Shown: positions 23,249-32,458 of the stretch, piece by piece
How positions within the stretch are numbered: the stretch's first letter is position 1
How the letters are laid out: the number at the start of each line of letters is the position of its first letter
Source: Guillardia theta CCMP2712
Taxonomy: Eukaryota; Cryptophyceae; Pyrenomonadales; Geminigeraceae
Assembly: GCF_000315625.1 (NCBI RefSeq)
Contig: NW_005434423.1
Coordinates: 858-34,974 of the forward strand
DNA: 34,117 bases
Reading direction: 5' to 3'
Made by a program: the position numbers and the translations under genes
The notes under the pieces: generated by a model
Told to the model about the DNA's origin: nothing
The model's database searches: none
What the model saw: only the letters and a program-made list of their open reading frames with translations

Positions 23249-26232
23249 CAGTTATTATTGGTGAGGATATAGAGCGTCTGCCCCGACCACAGGTCGATGA
23301 ACACCACCCCAATCCTCAGCGAGAGCATGTCATGCACGGGAAGCCCGATAGAGTACACCAGAGCGTCGGTGAAGCCGAAAGAGAGGTAACCACCCACGAG
23401 GTTCAGCGCCCCGCACACCCCTGACCCCATCCTTCTCTGAAGGACGCTGCGCAGCGTGTTGGAGGTGCCGAGCATGACATCACGGAAGGAGGTGCTCCCC
23501 GGCGTGTATCCAGAGGCGCAGGTGCAGAGCGCGGGGTCGACGGTCCCAGAGGGAGAGACGGTGTTGTTCGGGCAAGGGTTGCACACGCTCCCCATGAACA
23601 TCTCGATGGTCCAAGGGGAGATCTGCCCGGATGGGTTCTGGCCAATCACCCGGAAGCACTGCACATCCACGAGGTTCATAGCAATGCTGTAGGACCACGC
23701 CCCGGAGCCGGACTGGGAGTATAGGTTGTAGAAACTCTCGCATGTCTCGCAGTCCGTACATTCCGAACCCAGCACTTCCACAGTTTCAAAGGATGCGGCT
23801 GTGAAGCTCGAGGCATATAGAAGGATGTCCGAATGCGTCTCGATCTCCACCGTACATATGGAGAAACGCGAGTCAGTACCCCCCTGTATGACGATCTTGG
23901 ACCCCACTGCTATCGCCGTGGCCGTGCAAGAACCCGTGGCGGTCACAACCGGACCCCGCGTGCTGGCGTCCTGCTTAAAAGTGTTCGGGCTGCACGCAAC
24001 GCAGCTCGAACCAGAGAGGTAGTACCCAGGCGCGCAGGCACAGCGGTCGGGGTCCGAGGCAGAAAAGGCCGCGCGGTTCCAGCGGTTCGGGCCGCAGGCG
24101 ACGCAATCGTTCCCACTCTGGTACGTCCCCGCGGGGCACGGCTTGCACACCCCATCTTTGACCCGAATGTAGCCTTCGCAACACGGCGCCGCCTCCCCGG
24201 AGTTCCTTCCCAGCGGACAGGGCAGGCACGGCCCGCCGTCGTTCACGGGCTGGTACGTCCCCGACCCGCAGGGGGAGCAGGCCGCCACCCCGTTGGAGGT
24301 GAAGCCGAGAGGGCAGCTGAAGCAGAAGGACGCCCCCGTCATGAGCTGGTAGGTGCCGGCGGGGCAGTCGATGCAGCCCTCTGGGATGACGGTAGACACC
24401 GACGGGGTGATGGAGGTGAGGGAAGGGCCGTACTTCCCGGCGGGGCACGCAAGGCACCCGTACCAGTCACCACCAGGGCATGAAGGGCAGTACCCCGCCC
24501 CCGCCGCAATGTACAGCCCGGGCTTGCAAGCCAGAGTGCAGGTGGACCGGTCCGCCAGGAAGTTGGTCGAGGTGCAGCTCAGACACATGTCCTGGGAGTA
24601 GGTCTCCGGGCCGCAGCTCAGCTGGTAGTAGCCCGCCGGACAGCTCAGCTCCCCCTGATCGACGGAGACGGACTCGGCGGCGCAGTGCTCGCACGTGGTC
24701 CTCCCCGTGCTGAAGGTCCACGTGCCCGCCCAGCAGTCCAGGCACACCGACTGGCCGACCTGCTGGTTGTACTTGCCTAGCGGGCACGGCAGGCAGCTCG
24801 CCTGGCCCGCGCTCCCCTGGTACGTCCCCACCCCGCACTGGTCGCAGATGACCTGCCCCGCGCTCGGCTGCCTCTGCCCGACCGCACAGTTGGTGCAGGT
24901 GCTGGCACCCGAGATGATCGAGATCTTGCCCACCGCACAGTTATCGCAAAAAGACCGCCCCGTGTACTGCTGGAACTTACCGGGGGTGCAGGCCGTGCAA
25001 GTGGTCGGGCCACTGGTGATCAGGAAGCACTCCTTGGGAGAGCCAGGGCAGGGATCTCCGAACACGGAGTTAAGGCACTCTATTATCCCAAAGCGCGAAT
25101 CGGATGTCACCGTCCTCACTATATTGCACGACGGGTTGCTGACGCTCTGGTACCGAATAGTGTAGACGGTGTTTAGACTCAGGTACGCGCAAGCCCAGCC
25201 TTCCGATGCACACACATAACCCGACGACTCACTGTACTGCCCCGCCGGGCAGGTGATGCAGGACGACGCGCCCGCCGAAGAGTACGACCCGGCGGAGCAC
25301 ATGTTGCAGTACGACTGCCCGGCGCTCCCCTGATAGAATCCCGCAGTGCAGTCCGTGCAGACCGTCAGTCCCGTGCTCGCGGCGATCTTGCCCGCGGGGC
25401 AGCTGGTACAAGAGCCCAAGCCTTGCACACCAGTGTACGTCCCGACGCTGCACGAGGTGCACACGCTGGCCCCGGAGAGGCTGTACTTCCCCGCATCGCA
25501 CAGCTTGTACGTGTCCTTGCTCGTCTCATCCTGGTACGATCCGGCGGGCACGTTGCTGCAGACCCTGTTCTCCGTCACGAGGTTCAGGGTGAAGACAAAC
25601 CCTGGGGGAGGGTCAACGATCCTCACGCTGTCGGGCCTCAGCTCCTGGCAGCCGCTGGTCTCGTACGTGCCCGTGCCGCAGGTGGTGCATGCCGTGCACA
25701 CGGGTGCCGTGCTGGGCCCGCAGTCCGAAAGGTATTTGTCCGAGGTGCAGGGGTAATTGAAGCAGCTTGCGCAGACCCGGTTTTGCGTGACAGCCCCCTG
25801 CTTACAACCCGTGGACTCGTATTGCGTCAGGTCGCACGTAGTGCAGGCAATGCAGCTCCCGATGTTGCCATTCCCGCACCCGCTCAGGTACGTGTCACCC
25901 GAGCACGACAGGCTCGAGCAACTCCCGCACACCGTGTTGGCCGTGTCGGTGCAGCTAGATGCCGTGTATTGCCCAGCGGAGCACGAGGTGCAGATTATAC
26001 AAGAGGAAACCGCGCTAAACCAGAAAAATCCCGAGTTGCACTCACAGGAAACTGAATAGATGCCCAATAAAACTTGCACTCGTGATATTTCAAAGGAGCC
26101 CGATGGGCAGCAAGTTTGGCCTACAGTACACACTACAGTGAACCGATACCCCGCATGGCAGTGACCCACCAACAAACAGAGCAAAAAAACAGCGAAACAT
26201 TCACGAACCCACACCATCCATTTCATCCGCAT
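23248..26232 (-). CDS. Secreted cysteine-rich GCC2/GCC3-type protein
   Basis: This frame encodes 994 aa. A signal peptide (hydrophobic core F-A-V-F-L-L-C-L-L-V, about residues 13-24) is followed by cysteine modules to about residue 760. Two non-modular segments carry a shared D-S-R-F motif, one near residue 375 and one near 795. The last 230 residues have few cysteines and end in a hydrophobic stretch without a clear membrane span. Three in-frame ATGs (26232, 26226, 26217) are possible starts; the third fits the usual promoter spacing, and all keep the signal peptide. It lies 39 bp after the stop of the preceding giant gene, and the same short AT-rich spacer supplies a poly(A) signal for that gene and a TATA-like box for this one. 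The TGA stop overlaps an AATAAA. Confidence 0.87.
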   Translation of the reverse strand: MRMKWMVWVRECFAVFLLCLLVGHCHAGYRFTVVCTVGQTCCPSGSFEISRVQVLLGIYSVSCECNSGFFWFSAVSSCIICTSCSAGQYTASSCTDTANTVCGSCSSLSCSGDTYLSGCGNGNIGSCIACTTCDLTQYESTGCKQGAVTQNRVCASCFNYPCTSDKYLSDCGPSTAPVCTACTTCGTGTYETSGCQELRPDSVRIVDPPPGFVFTLNLVTENRVCSNVPAGSYQDETSKDTYKLCDAGKYSLSGASVCTSCSVGTYTGVQGLGSCTSCPAGKIAASTGLTVCTDCTAGFYQGSAGQSYCNMCSAGSYSSAGASSCITCPAGQYSESSGYVCASEGWACAYLSLNTVYTIRYQSVSNPSCNIVRTVTSDSRFGIIECLNSVFGDPCPGSPKECFLITSGPTTCTACTPGKFQQYTGRSFCDNCAVGKISIISGASTCTNCAVGQRQPSAGQVICDQCGVGTYQGSAGQASCLPCPLGKYNQQVGQSVCLDCWAGTWTFSTGRTTCEHCAAESVSVDQGELSCPAGYYQLSCGPETYSQDMCLSCTSTNFLADRSTCTLACKPGLYIAAGAGYCPSCPGGDWYGCLACPAGKYGPSLTSITPSVSTVIPEGCIDCPAGTYQLMTGASFCFSCPLGFTSNGVAACSPCGSGTYQPVNDGGPCLPCPLGRNSGEAAPCCEGYIRVKDGVCKPCPAGTYQSGNDCVACGPNRWNRAAFSASDPDRCACAPGYYLSGSSCVACSPNTFKQDASTRGPVVTATGSCTATAIAVGSKIVIQGGTDSRFSICTVEIETHSDILLYASSFTAASFETVEVLGSECTDCETCESFYNLYSQSGSGAWSYSIAMNLVDVQCFRVIGQNPSGQISPWTIEMFMGSVCNPCPNNTVSPSGTVDPALCTCASGYTPGSTSFRDVMLGTSNTLRSVLQRRMGSGVCGALNLVGGYLSFGFTDALVYSIGLPVHDMLSLRIGVVFIDLWSGQTLYILTNNN

Positions 26233-26246
26233 ACCCGAAACAATGT

Positions 26247-26255
26247 CTTTAATAA
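26247..26255 (-). promoter_or_regulatory. TATA-like box (TTATTAAAG)
   Basis: 23, 29 and 38 nt before three in-frame ATGs of the 994-aa protein. It overlaps the ATTAAA poly(A) signal of the upstream giant gene. Confidence 0.5.
26248..26253 (-). terminator. Poly(A) signal variant ATTAAA
   Basis: 18 bp after the stop of the PA14 gene; embedded in the next gene's promoter box. Confidence 0.5.
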
Positions 26256-26271
26256 CAGTCTATACCACCAA

Positions 26272-29200
26272 TCATGCCCTCAGCACCTCGCAATAGAAGC
26301 CATCCACGCACGGCACGCACTCTCCGTCGACATCGTAGAACCCCGGCTCACACGCGCAGCCCTGCGGCAGGCTCGTGTTCACCCTGGAGCGGCGCAGCAG
26401 CGCGCAATCGTAGCAAGTAGAGAGCCCCGCCCTGTCGTTGTACGTGCCGGGTTCGCACTGCAGGCAGCGTTCTGCCCCAAAGGTGTCCGAGTAGGTCCCG
26501 GGCCCGCAGTCCGGGCATCCGCCGGCGTCGCCGAACTGCTTGCGCTTGCCCGGGATGCAGGCCAGGCAGAAGGTCGAACCGGGAGGGGAGAAGGTGCCGT
26601 AGGGGCAGGGGGTGCAGCTCGCAGAGAGACCGATAGAAAAGGTGTCGGCGGGGCACGGCGAAAGGCAGGCACCAGAGAGGTCGGCAGCGCAGGAGGTTGA
26701 TCCGGTGAGGGAGGACTGGCCGTCGCTGCAGGGGATGCATCGGTCGGACTTTTCCGGAGAGTAAGTCCCCGAGTTGCAGATGTACACACAGGAGCCATTC
26801 CATGGCGGCACGATGTCGATCTCCGGGACAGAGGAGCAGCGCTTTGACCCATCGGTGTCGGTGATTGTATGGCTTGTTGGTGGGCAGTCCTCACAGGAAA
26901 CTACACCGTCAATGTAACGAAGTCCACCCGGGCATTGCACGGGGATATCCTCCAGTGGTATGCAGTAACCCGCCGAAAAACCACCACAACCAGTGCGTAT
27001 CGCCGTACCAGAGCACTCTGCACAGACCGTGCAGACGCCAGGAGAATCTGTGCTACACCCCTGGTTGTATGTACCCAGAGGACACGAGGTGCAGCTCTGG
27101 CAGGTGCCCGGACCAAACCTGCCGCATCCCACCCTGTATTCTTCAACACCGCATTCCACACACGCCTCGCAGGCGCTCTGGCAATCCCTCCTGAACTGGC
27201 CGGCCGGGCACTCCGCGCACAGCTCGCAAGTACCCGGCGACGCCCCCCCACACCCAACCCTGGTCTCGAACAGAGCGCAGGAGGTACAGGGAGCGCATAC
27301 CCCGTCCTGGTTCCCCCCGCACCCCGCTGCGTACTCGCCAGAAGGGCACGACTTACAGGTGGTGCAAACCCCGGCCGAAATCCCACCACACCCATTCGCG
27401 TACTGGCCGGGAGAGCACCTGTCACAGCTCTCGCACGTCCCAGGGCTGGTGTAGGTGCAGCCGGCGCGGTAGGTACCAGAAGGGCAGGATCCACAGGGGA
27501 GACATTCTCCGATGCTCGAGCCCCGGCATCCGCTGAGGTACTGACCGGAGGGGCACTGGTTGGAAGGACACGCCACACAAGCCCCTGAGCTGTCATCAGA
27601 GCACCCGCTCCTGTAGAAATCCGGAGCGCAGGGAGGGCATCTGTCGCAGCTACCTAAAACGACCCTGTTCTCAACTCCATATACGCCATCATCGGGATGA
27701 TACCACGGTATTCCACTGGATTGCCAACCGCTGGCGCTTGGCACCGAATAGTACACGCTCAATGTGCTGCCCCCATAGTTTTCACTGAATTGGATCCTGA
27801 TGGGATAGTATGTTTTCGCATGCAAGTAGATGTGCCCATAACTTGACTGTGCTGCATGCACCCCTCCATTGTTCACCACCATCACGTATTCACCGTCGGA
27901 TTTGATCCACAGGTAGCTCTCGTCGTCGCTGTTCGTGTAAAAATCGTATCTGCCTCCATAGCTGCCAGTGTAGAGATAACCCTTGTATTCCACAGAGAAC
28001 AGGTCTCCCGTTGTCCACAAGTTCAGTATCTCGGTGTGCACACCAGAATCCACCACGGTGCCAGAATACGTGCCATATGACCCCGTCCATTTGTTCCAGG
28101 CAAGACCATAACTCACTCCGGAAAGTTTGAAGTAGTATCCTTCGCAGCACGCAGATCCTTCCGACGAGGTGGTCCCCGAGGGGCAGGGATAGCAGAAGGA
28201 CTGCCTTGGAACAGCCTGGTAAGTCCCTGCAGGGCACTGCTGACAGACCCCGGGCGACGTCAGGTAATTTCCGGCCGGGCAATCCGAGCAGAAGGTCTGG
28301 GTGACGCTGCTGGCAAAGGTACCAGTCGGGCAGTCCTCACACCAATAATAGTTATGCTCTGTGTTGTACCGACTGAACATTCCCGGAGGACAGGCAACAC
28401 AGGTCTGCGACGAGTCGTTGAATCTCTGCCCCTGTGGGCACGTCCTGCACGCAAAGTCCCCCGAAAGAGAGAAGGATCCGGTAGGGCACGGCTTGCAGTA
28501 GTACATGCTGGATGACACCTCGTACTTCAAACACGCAGATGGGACCACCGAACCTCCTGGCTCGTACGCCGCGTAATAACCCGGCCTGCACTGACACGCA
28601 TAGAGCATCACACCGTTGAGGTTCTGTGCAAGGGTTTGGCTTTCCAGTGACAAGTCAACACAGAAGGACGTGAAGGCCTTCATGCACGAACCCTCCTCTA
28701 CCCAACGGAACACGTTGTTACTCGATACTTTGTACAACCCAGCGTTGAAGAAATCCAATTGGTTTGCATGCATACTTACACAAGAGAGCGCTGTAGTGCC
28801 ATAAGCAGTGAGATCAACATAGTTCGAAGATGTACAGAAAGATCCCGCCGTGCATGTCCCAGAGACCGAGTATCTGTTATAAGTAAATCCCTGGACACAG
28901 GATGCAACACAGGACGTACCCACAACTATCTGCTCGGCAGTGCAAGAGGTACACACCGTTGAACCAGCCGCGGAGTAGCTATTCGGGGGGCAATCCAGGC
29001 AGACCTCGTTGGTCGTATCGGAGTACTTTCCGCCCGGACATTGCGTGCAGGTGCCAGTGACCGGGTTCGAGCCAGACGTCCACGTCCATTCGTAACCGGG
29101 ACAGCAGATAGCAGACGTGTAAGAGTTCGACACTGGTCCCGAGCAGGTTAGACACAAAGAAGATCCCTGTGTCGGCTGGTAAGACCCCGCCCCGCAGGCA

Positions 29201-31158
29201 GTGCAGGAAGTCCTCCCTACGTTCGGCTGGTGCATGCCCCTGGGGCAGGGGAAGCAGGATGTGTATCGATTCTGAGCCGGTGTATACGTCCCTAGAGGGC
29301 ACTGGCTGCAGGCGCTGTTGGAGCAGCTGCTCCGGAAGCTCCCCGCAGGGCAGAACTCCCAATCCGTGCACTTTCCTGGGAGGGACTCTGTGAAGAACTT
29401 CAAAGCCTTGTACTGGCACACCCCCGGGCTCAGCTCCTCACAGTGCCGGAGCTCGTCCCCCTGGGTGCACTGCGTGTAGTCGCACGCCCCACATACTCTC
29501 GCTTGCCCCGACCCACAGAGCGTATGCATGTACTGGTTCGCCGGGCACATCGAGCAAGGCTGGCAGAAACCGGCCGAGCCGCCGGTGCACCCCACGCGGT
29601 TGGAGTTGCTCGGGCAGTCGCCGCAGTCCGCACAGGAACCGGGCGACGATCCGCCGCAAGCCATCGAGATGAACTTGCCCTCGGCGCAGGAGAGCACGCC
29701 GCTGCACGATTCGCAGAAGGTCTGCCCAGTCAACTGCTGGTACGTCCCGGAGGCGCAGGGGCTGCACTCCGTCGCCCCCGTCAGCGTCGTGTACTTGCCC
29801 GCGGGGCACGCCACGCACGGGGCCATGTCGCCGCCATCCAAGGCGAAGTAGCCCGGAAGGCAGCGGCAGGCGCTGATGTCGTTGATGTACTGCGAGTTGT
29901 TCAGGCACGCCATGCAGAACCCAGGGCTCAGTCCGCCGCATCCCAGCAGGAACTTTCCCCCGCAACCCGTCAGCTCGCCGGTTGGGCTCAGGCCCGTGCA
30001 CCCCACGACGGGCTCGTCCACCTTGCAGTTGTCCACGCAGTCCGTGCAGCTCCCAGTCGAGGTCCCGGAGCAGCCCGTCCTATACCGGCCGGCGCCGCAG
30101 TCCAGAACGCAGTTGGCGCAGCTCCCCGGGTTCAGGCCGCTGCAGCCCGCCAGGTACTGCCCGTTCCCGCACCACCACGTCGGGCAGTCCACGCAGCTCC
30201 CCGTGCTCAGGCCCGAGCACCCCAGGCGGTACTTACCCGAGCCGCACGCCGAGAGCGTCGAGCACGCGGTGCAGCTTCCCCCGCTCGACCCCCCGCAACT
30301 CGTGACATACTGCCCATCCAAGCAAGACACACCAGGGCATTTCAAGCAATAGGATTGACCAGTGTTAGGCTGGTAGGTCCCCGAGGGGCAGCTCCTGCAG
30401 ACCGTGGCACCCAGGCCTGGCGCATAGGTACCCGCCCCGCAAGCTGTGCAGGGCGCAAATCCGGCCAGGCCGTAGGTCGTCGGTGGATACTGTATGTCCA
30501 CGGCATAGTTGGTATACGAGGATATCGCGCTTGCAGCATCAAAAGAGCTCCGATATCCCCTGTCGCATATGCAGTTGAACTGTCCCGCCTCCCACCCGAA
30601 ATACAACACAGCATCGAAGCCAAGGGTGCTGAAGGTTCTGGTTGACCCTGTCGGGCATGACGTGCAAGTGGCATCGACGTTGCGAACATTTGAACAATCG
30701 TAGGCCTGCTGCGGTGAGCACGAGTAGTAGGACCTCTCCGGACATGATTCACAGAGGACAGTGGAGGATGTGCAGAGCAAAGGGATTTTAGACTCAATCA
30801 AGAAGCCCTGCTTGTCGTAAGACAACCACATGACACCCGGGCCCAGATCGGCACACGCGGTTCTGCAGTTGGCAGCCGTGGGGTTGAAGTTATTGACCAG
30901 TGTCCATTCCTTGCAACGCACCACCTTGTGGTTGTTCTGGTCCACCGCATCGGTCCAGGACGATTGCATCAACCTACGCGACGTTGCAACCTCAAAGTTG
31001 TTGAACTGCAGCTTTTCACATACTGTGCAGGTGCCGTACGTCAGCGAGCAGTCGCTTGCCGTGGTAGACACCCATTGTGTTCGTAAGGCAGGCTGTATTA
31101 CAAATTGAGAAACGCCCAACCCCGGCCAGAAAACCAGCAAAACCAACCACCCCCACAT
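26272..31158 (-). CDS. Giant secreted cysteine-rich protein with PA14 domain
   Basis: This frame encodes 1628 aa from the ATG at 31158; the open frame extends upstream only to a GTG. The start is followed at once by a signal peptide (Trp/Leu/Val-rich, about residues 1-18) and lies 36 nt after a CATTTAAG box. Most of the protein is many dozens of short C-x2-C, C-x(7-12)-C modules with G-T-Y and A-G-x-Y motifs, as in the GCC2/GCC3 (ephrin-receptor-like) and TNFR/furin-like families. Residues about 1010-1155 form a PA14 domain (Y-x-D-F-Y-T-N-S-D-D-x-S strand, then Y-P-I-R-I-Q-F), a fold used for carbohydrate binding in adhesins. No membrane anchor was seen. Inferred to be a secreted or virion-surface attachment protein. 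The neighbours on both sides are the same protein class on the same strand. Confidence 0.88.
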   Translation of the reverse strand: MWGWLVLLVFWPGLGVSQFVIQPALRTQWVSTTASDCSLTYGTCTVCEKLQFNNFEVATSRRLMQSSWTDAVDQNNHKVVRCKEWTLVNNFNPTAANCRTACADLGPGVMWLSYDKQGFLIESKIPLLCTSSTVLCESCPERSYYSCSPQQAYDCSNVRNVDATCTSCPTGSTRTFSTLGFDAVLYFGWEAGQFNCICDRGYRSSFDAASAISSYTNYAVDIQYPPTTYGLAGFAPCTACGAGTYAPGLGATVCRSCPSGTYQPNTGQSYCLKCPGVSCLDGQYVTSCGGSSGGSCTACSTLSACGSGKYRLGCSGLSTGSCVDCPTWWCGNGQYLAGCSGLNPGSCANCVLDCGAGRYRTGCSGTSTGSCTDCVDNCKVDEPVVGCTGLSPTGELTGCGGKFLLGCGGLSPGFCMACLNNSQYINDISACRCLPGYFALDGGDMAPCVACPAGKYTTLTGATECSPCASGTYQQLTGQTFCESCSGVLSCAEGKFISMACGGSSPGSCADCGDCPSNSNRVGCTGGSAGFCQPCSMCPANQYMHTLCGSGQARVCGACDYTQCTQGDELRHCEELSPGVCQYKALKFFTESLPGKCTDWEFCPAGSFRSSCSNSACSQCPLGTYTPAQNRYTSCFPCPRGMHQPNVGRTSCTACGAGSYQPTQGSSLCLTCSGPVSNSYTSAICCPGYEWTWTSGSNPVTGTCTQCPGGKYSDTTNEVCLDCPPNSYSAAGSTVCTSCTAEQIVVGTSCVASCVQGFTYNRYSVSGTCTAGSFCTSSNYVDLTAYGTTALSCVSMHANQLDFFNAGLYKVSSNNVFRWVEEGSCMKAFTSFCVDLSLESQTLAQNLNGVMLYACQCRPGYYAAYEPGGSVVPSACLKYEVSSSMYYCKPCPTGSFSLSGDFACRTCPQGQRFNDSSQTCVACPPGMFSRYNTEHNYYWCEDCPTGTFASSVTQTFCSDCPAGNYLTSPGVCQQCPAGTYQAVPRQSFCYPCPSGTTSSEGSACCEGYYFKLSGVSYGLAWNKWTGSYGTYSGTVVDSGVHTEILNLWTTGDLFSVEYKGYLYTGSYGGRYDFYTNSDDESYLWIKSDGEYVMVVNNGGVHAAQSSYGHIYLHAKTYYPIRIQFSENYGGSTLSVYYSVPSASGWQSSGIPWYHPDDGVYGVENRVVLGSCDRCPPCAPDFYRSGCSDDSSGACVACPSNQCPSGQYLSGCRGSSIGECLPCGSCPSGTYRAGCTYTSPGTCESCDRCSPGQYANGCGGISAGVCTTCKSCPSGEYAAGCGGNQDGVCAPCTSCALFETRVGCGGASPGTCELCAECPAGQFRRDCQSACEACVECGVEEYRVGCGRFGPGTCQSCTSCPLGTYNQGCSTDSPGVCTVCAECSGTAIRTGCGGFSAGYCIPLEDIPVQCPGGLRYIDGVVSCEDCPPTSHTITDTDGSKRCSSVPEIDIVPPWNGSCVYICNSGTYSPEKSDRCIPCSDGQSSLTGSTSCAADLSGACLSPCPADTFSIGLSASCTPCPYGTFSPPGSTFCLACIPGKRKQFGDAGGCPDCGPGTYSDTFGAERCLQCEPGTYNDRAGLSTCYDCALLRRSRVNTSLPQGCACEPGFYDVDGECVPCVDGFYCEVLRA

Positions 31159-31186
31159 CTCACTCACCCAGGCAAAAACACAAGCG

Positions 31187-31194
31187 CTTAAATG
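31187..31194 (-). promoter_or_regulatory. TATTTAA-class box (CATTTAAG)
   Basis: Followed by CGC, 36 nt before the ATG at 31158. Confidence 0.6.
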
Positions 31195-31241
31195 AAGGCA
31201 TTGGGATCCATGGACACAAAAAAGGAAAGAAAACACACAGT

Positions 31242-31247
31242 TTTATT
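31242..31247 (-). terminator. Poly(A) signal AATAAA
   Basis: 14 bp after the TAG that ends the giant lectin/LamG reading frame. Confidence 0.6.
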
Positions 31248-31261
31248 ACCACAAGGCTACG

Positions 31262-32458
31262 CTAAGTACACACGGCAGGGCAGTAGAACCCGGCGGGGCA
31301 GGCCTGGCAGCTGGTCAGGCTCGTCCGGTAGTAGCCCGGGTTGCAGGAGCACTGTGCAATGGACGTCGCGCCGGCGAAGGACGTCGAGCTGGAAGGGCAG
31401 GTCTTGCACATCACCCCGTCGTTGGAGTAGGTCGCCGCGGGGCAGGTGGAGCACTGCCCGTAGTAGACCTGCGTGCCGGGGTTGCAGTTGCTGCAGCCGG
31501 ATAGAGCCTGCATCGGGTCGTAGTAGTCTGTGACGCCGTTGCCGTCCGAGTCCATCTTGTGCGCGGAGACGTGCCACTTCCGCGAGAGGTACAGCTCGAT
31601 GGCCGCTGCCTGCACCGCAGAGAGAGCGATATCGAAGACGATGATCTCTTGGATAAAACCAACGAAGTTGTACGCCGACGCCAGATCGTTGGCCGCGCCG
31701 ATCACCGCGTAGCCCGTCGAGCCCGTGTCCCCCGCGGAGTGGCCCAGGCTCACAGAGGGGTTGCTAAAGCCGTTGACCCGCAGCTCCGTCACGTCCTGCA
31801 CCCCGTTGTACGTCGCCGTCGAGGAGAGCACGATCCGGTCGTGGGTCACAACGGTATCCAGGAGCGGATTGGTGTTGTACGTCGTGTCTGTCGTCCCCGG
31901 GGTGAGGTCGTCGCGCAGGTAGAAGGCCTCCGTCTTGCTTTTGAAGCCAAGCGTCTGCACGGGCGTCCCACCCTGTAGAAGCCCGCTCACCACGTGACCC
32001 TGCGTGGCAGTGTCGGCCCCGGTCTTCTGAAGGACGGCAAAGATCGTTGCAGTCTTCGCCTGAAAGGGGCTGGTGCCGGTGGTCTTGTACCCGCAGGACC
32101 CGTCGAAGCGCACCCCGACCCTGGGGAGCAGCTCGCACTGGGTGGTGTAGCGCGCGCCGTTGGAGGATGTGAGTGCCACGGCATCCCGCCCGTTGCCACT
32201 CAGGTCCTTCCACGTGGGAAGCGGGCGGTAGTCCAGAATTGTCTGGTTGATGTCCGACACGGTGTTGATCCCGGAGTTGAACGTCCCGTCCATGTTGGAC
32301 GCGTCCAGCCAGAGCTGCAGGTTGCCCTCGTACCCGAGCAGGTCCCCGGCCCTCTCCGTCAGGTGCCCGACGTAATCAAGCAGCTTCGCCCCACCCCCTA
32401 GGCTCGAACCTCGGCGCGCAGAACGCCGGCAGGCAATAGTCGGTCGAAGTCGAGCCAT
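31262..32458 (-). CDS. LamG-like and Cys-rich C-terminal extension of the giant protein (shifted frame)
   Basis: The frame is open from 32458 to a TAG at 31262. It overlaps the upstream frame by 83 bp and is +1 relative to it. From about 32350 it encodes a concanavalin/LamG-like fold (a L-W-L-D-A strand, then a D-L-S-G-N-G-R-D turn), followed by a Ca-binding-like D-x-D-x-D-G-x-D segment and two ephrin-receptor-like cysteine motifs. It has no signal peptide and no promoter box of the type found before the other genes, so an independent start is unlikely. The overlap contains C-runs at 32389-32392 and 32394-32398 on the plus strand. A one-base indel there, or a programmed +1 shift, would join it to the 2679-aa frame. 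An AATAAA signal follows the stop. Confidence 0.75.
   Translation of the reverse strand: MARLRPTIACRRSARRGSSLGGGAKLLDYVGHLTERAGDLLGYEGNLQLWLDASNMDGTFNSGINTVSDINQTILDYRPLPTWKDLSGNGRDAVALTSSNGARYTTQCELLPRVGVRFDGSCGYKTTGTSPFQAKTATIFAVLQKTGADTATQGHVVSGLLQGGTPVQTLGFKSKTEAFYLRDDLTPGTTDTTYNTNPLLDTVVTHDRIVLSSTATYNGVQDVTELRVNGFSNPSVSLGHSAGDTGSTGYAVIGAANDLASAYNFVGFIQEIIVFDIALSAVQAAAIELYLSRKWHVSAHKMDSDGNGVTDYYDPMQALSGCSNCNPGTQVYYGQCSTCPAATYSNDGVMCKTCPSSSTSFAGATSIAQCSCNPGYYRTSLTSCQACPAGFYCPAVCT

Noticed and set aside
23833-30645. Long plus-strand frames opposite the cysteine-rich genes (for example 23833-24483, 25423-26055, 26869-27588, 29443-30645)
   Set aside because: They are antisense to strong minus-strand genes and encode Arg/Ala/Pro/Val-rich text without motifs. 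They arise because GC-rich codons leave few stops on the other strand.
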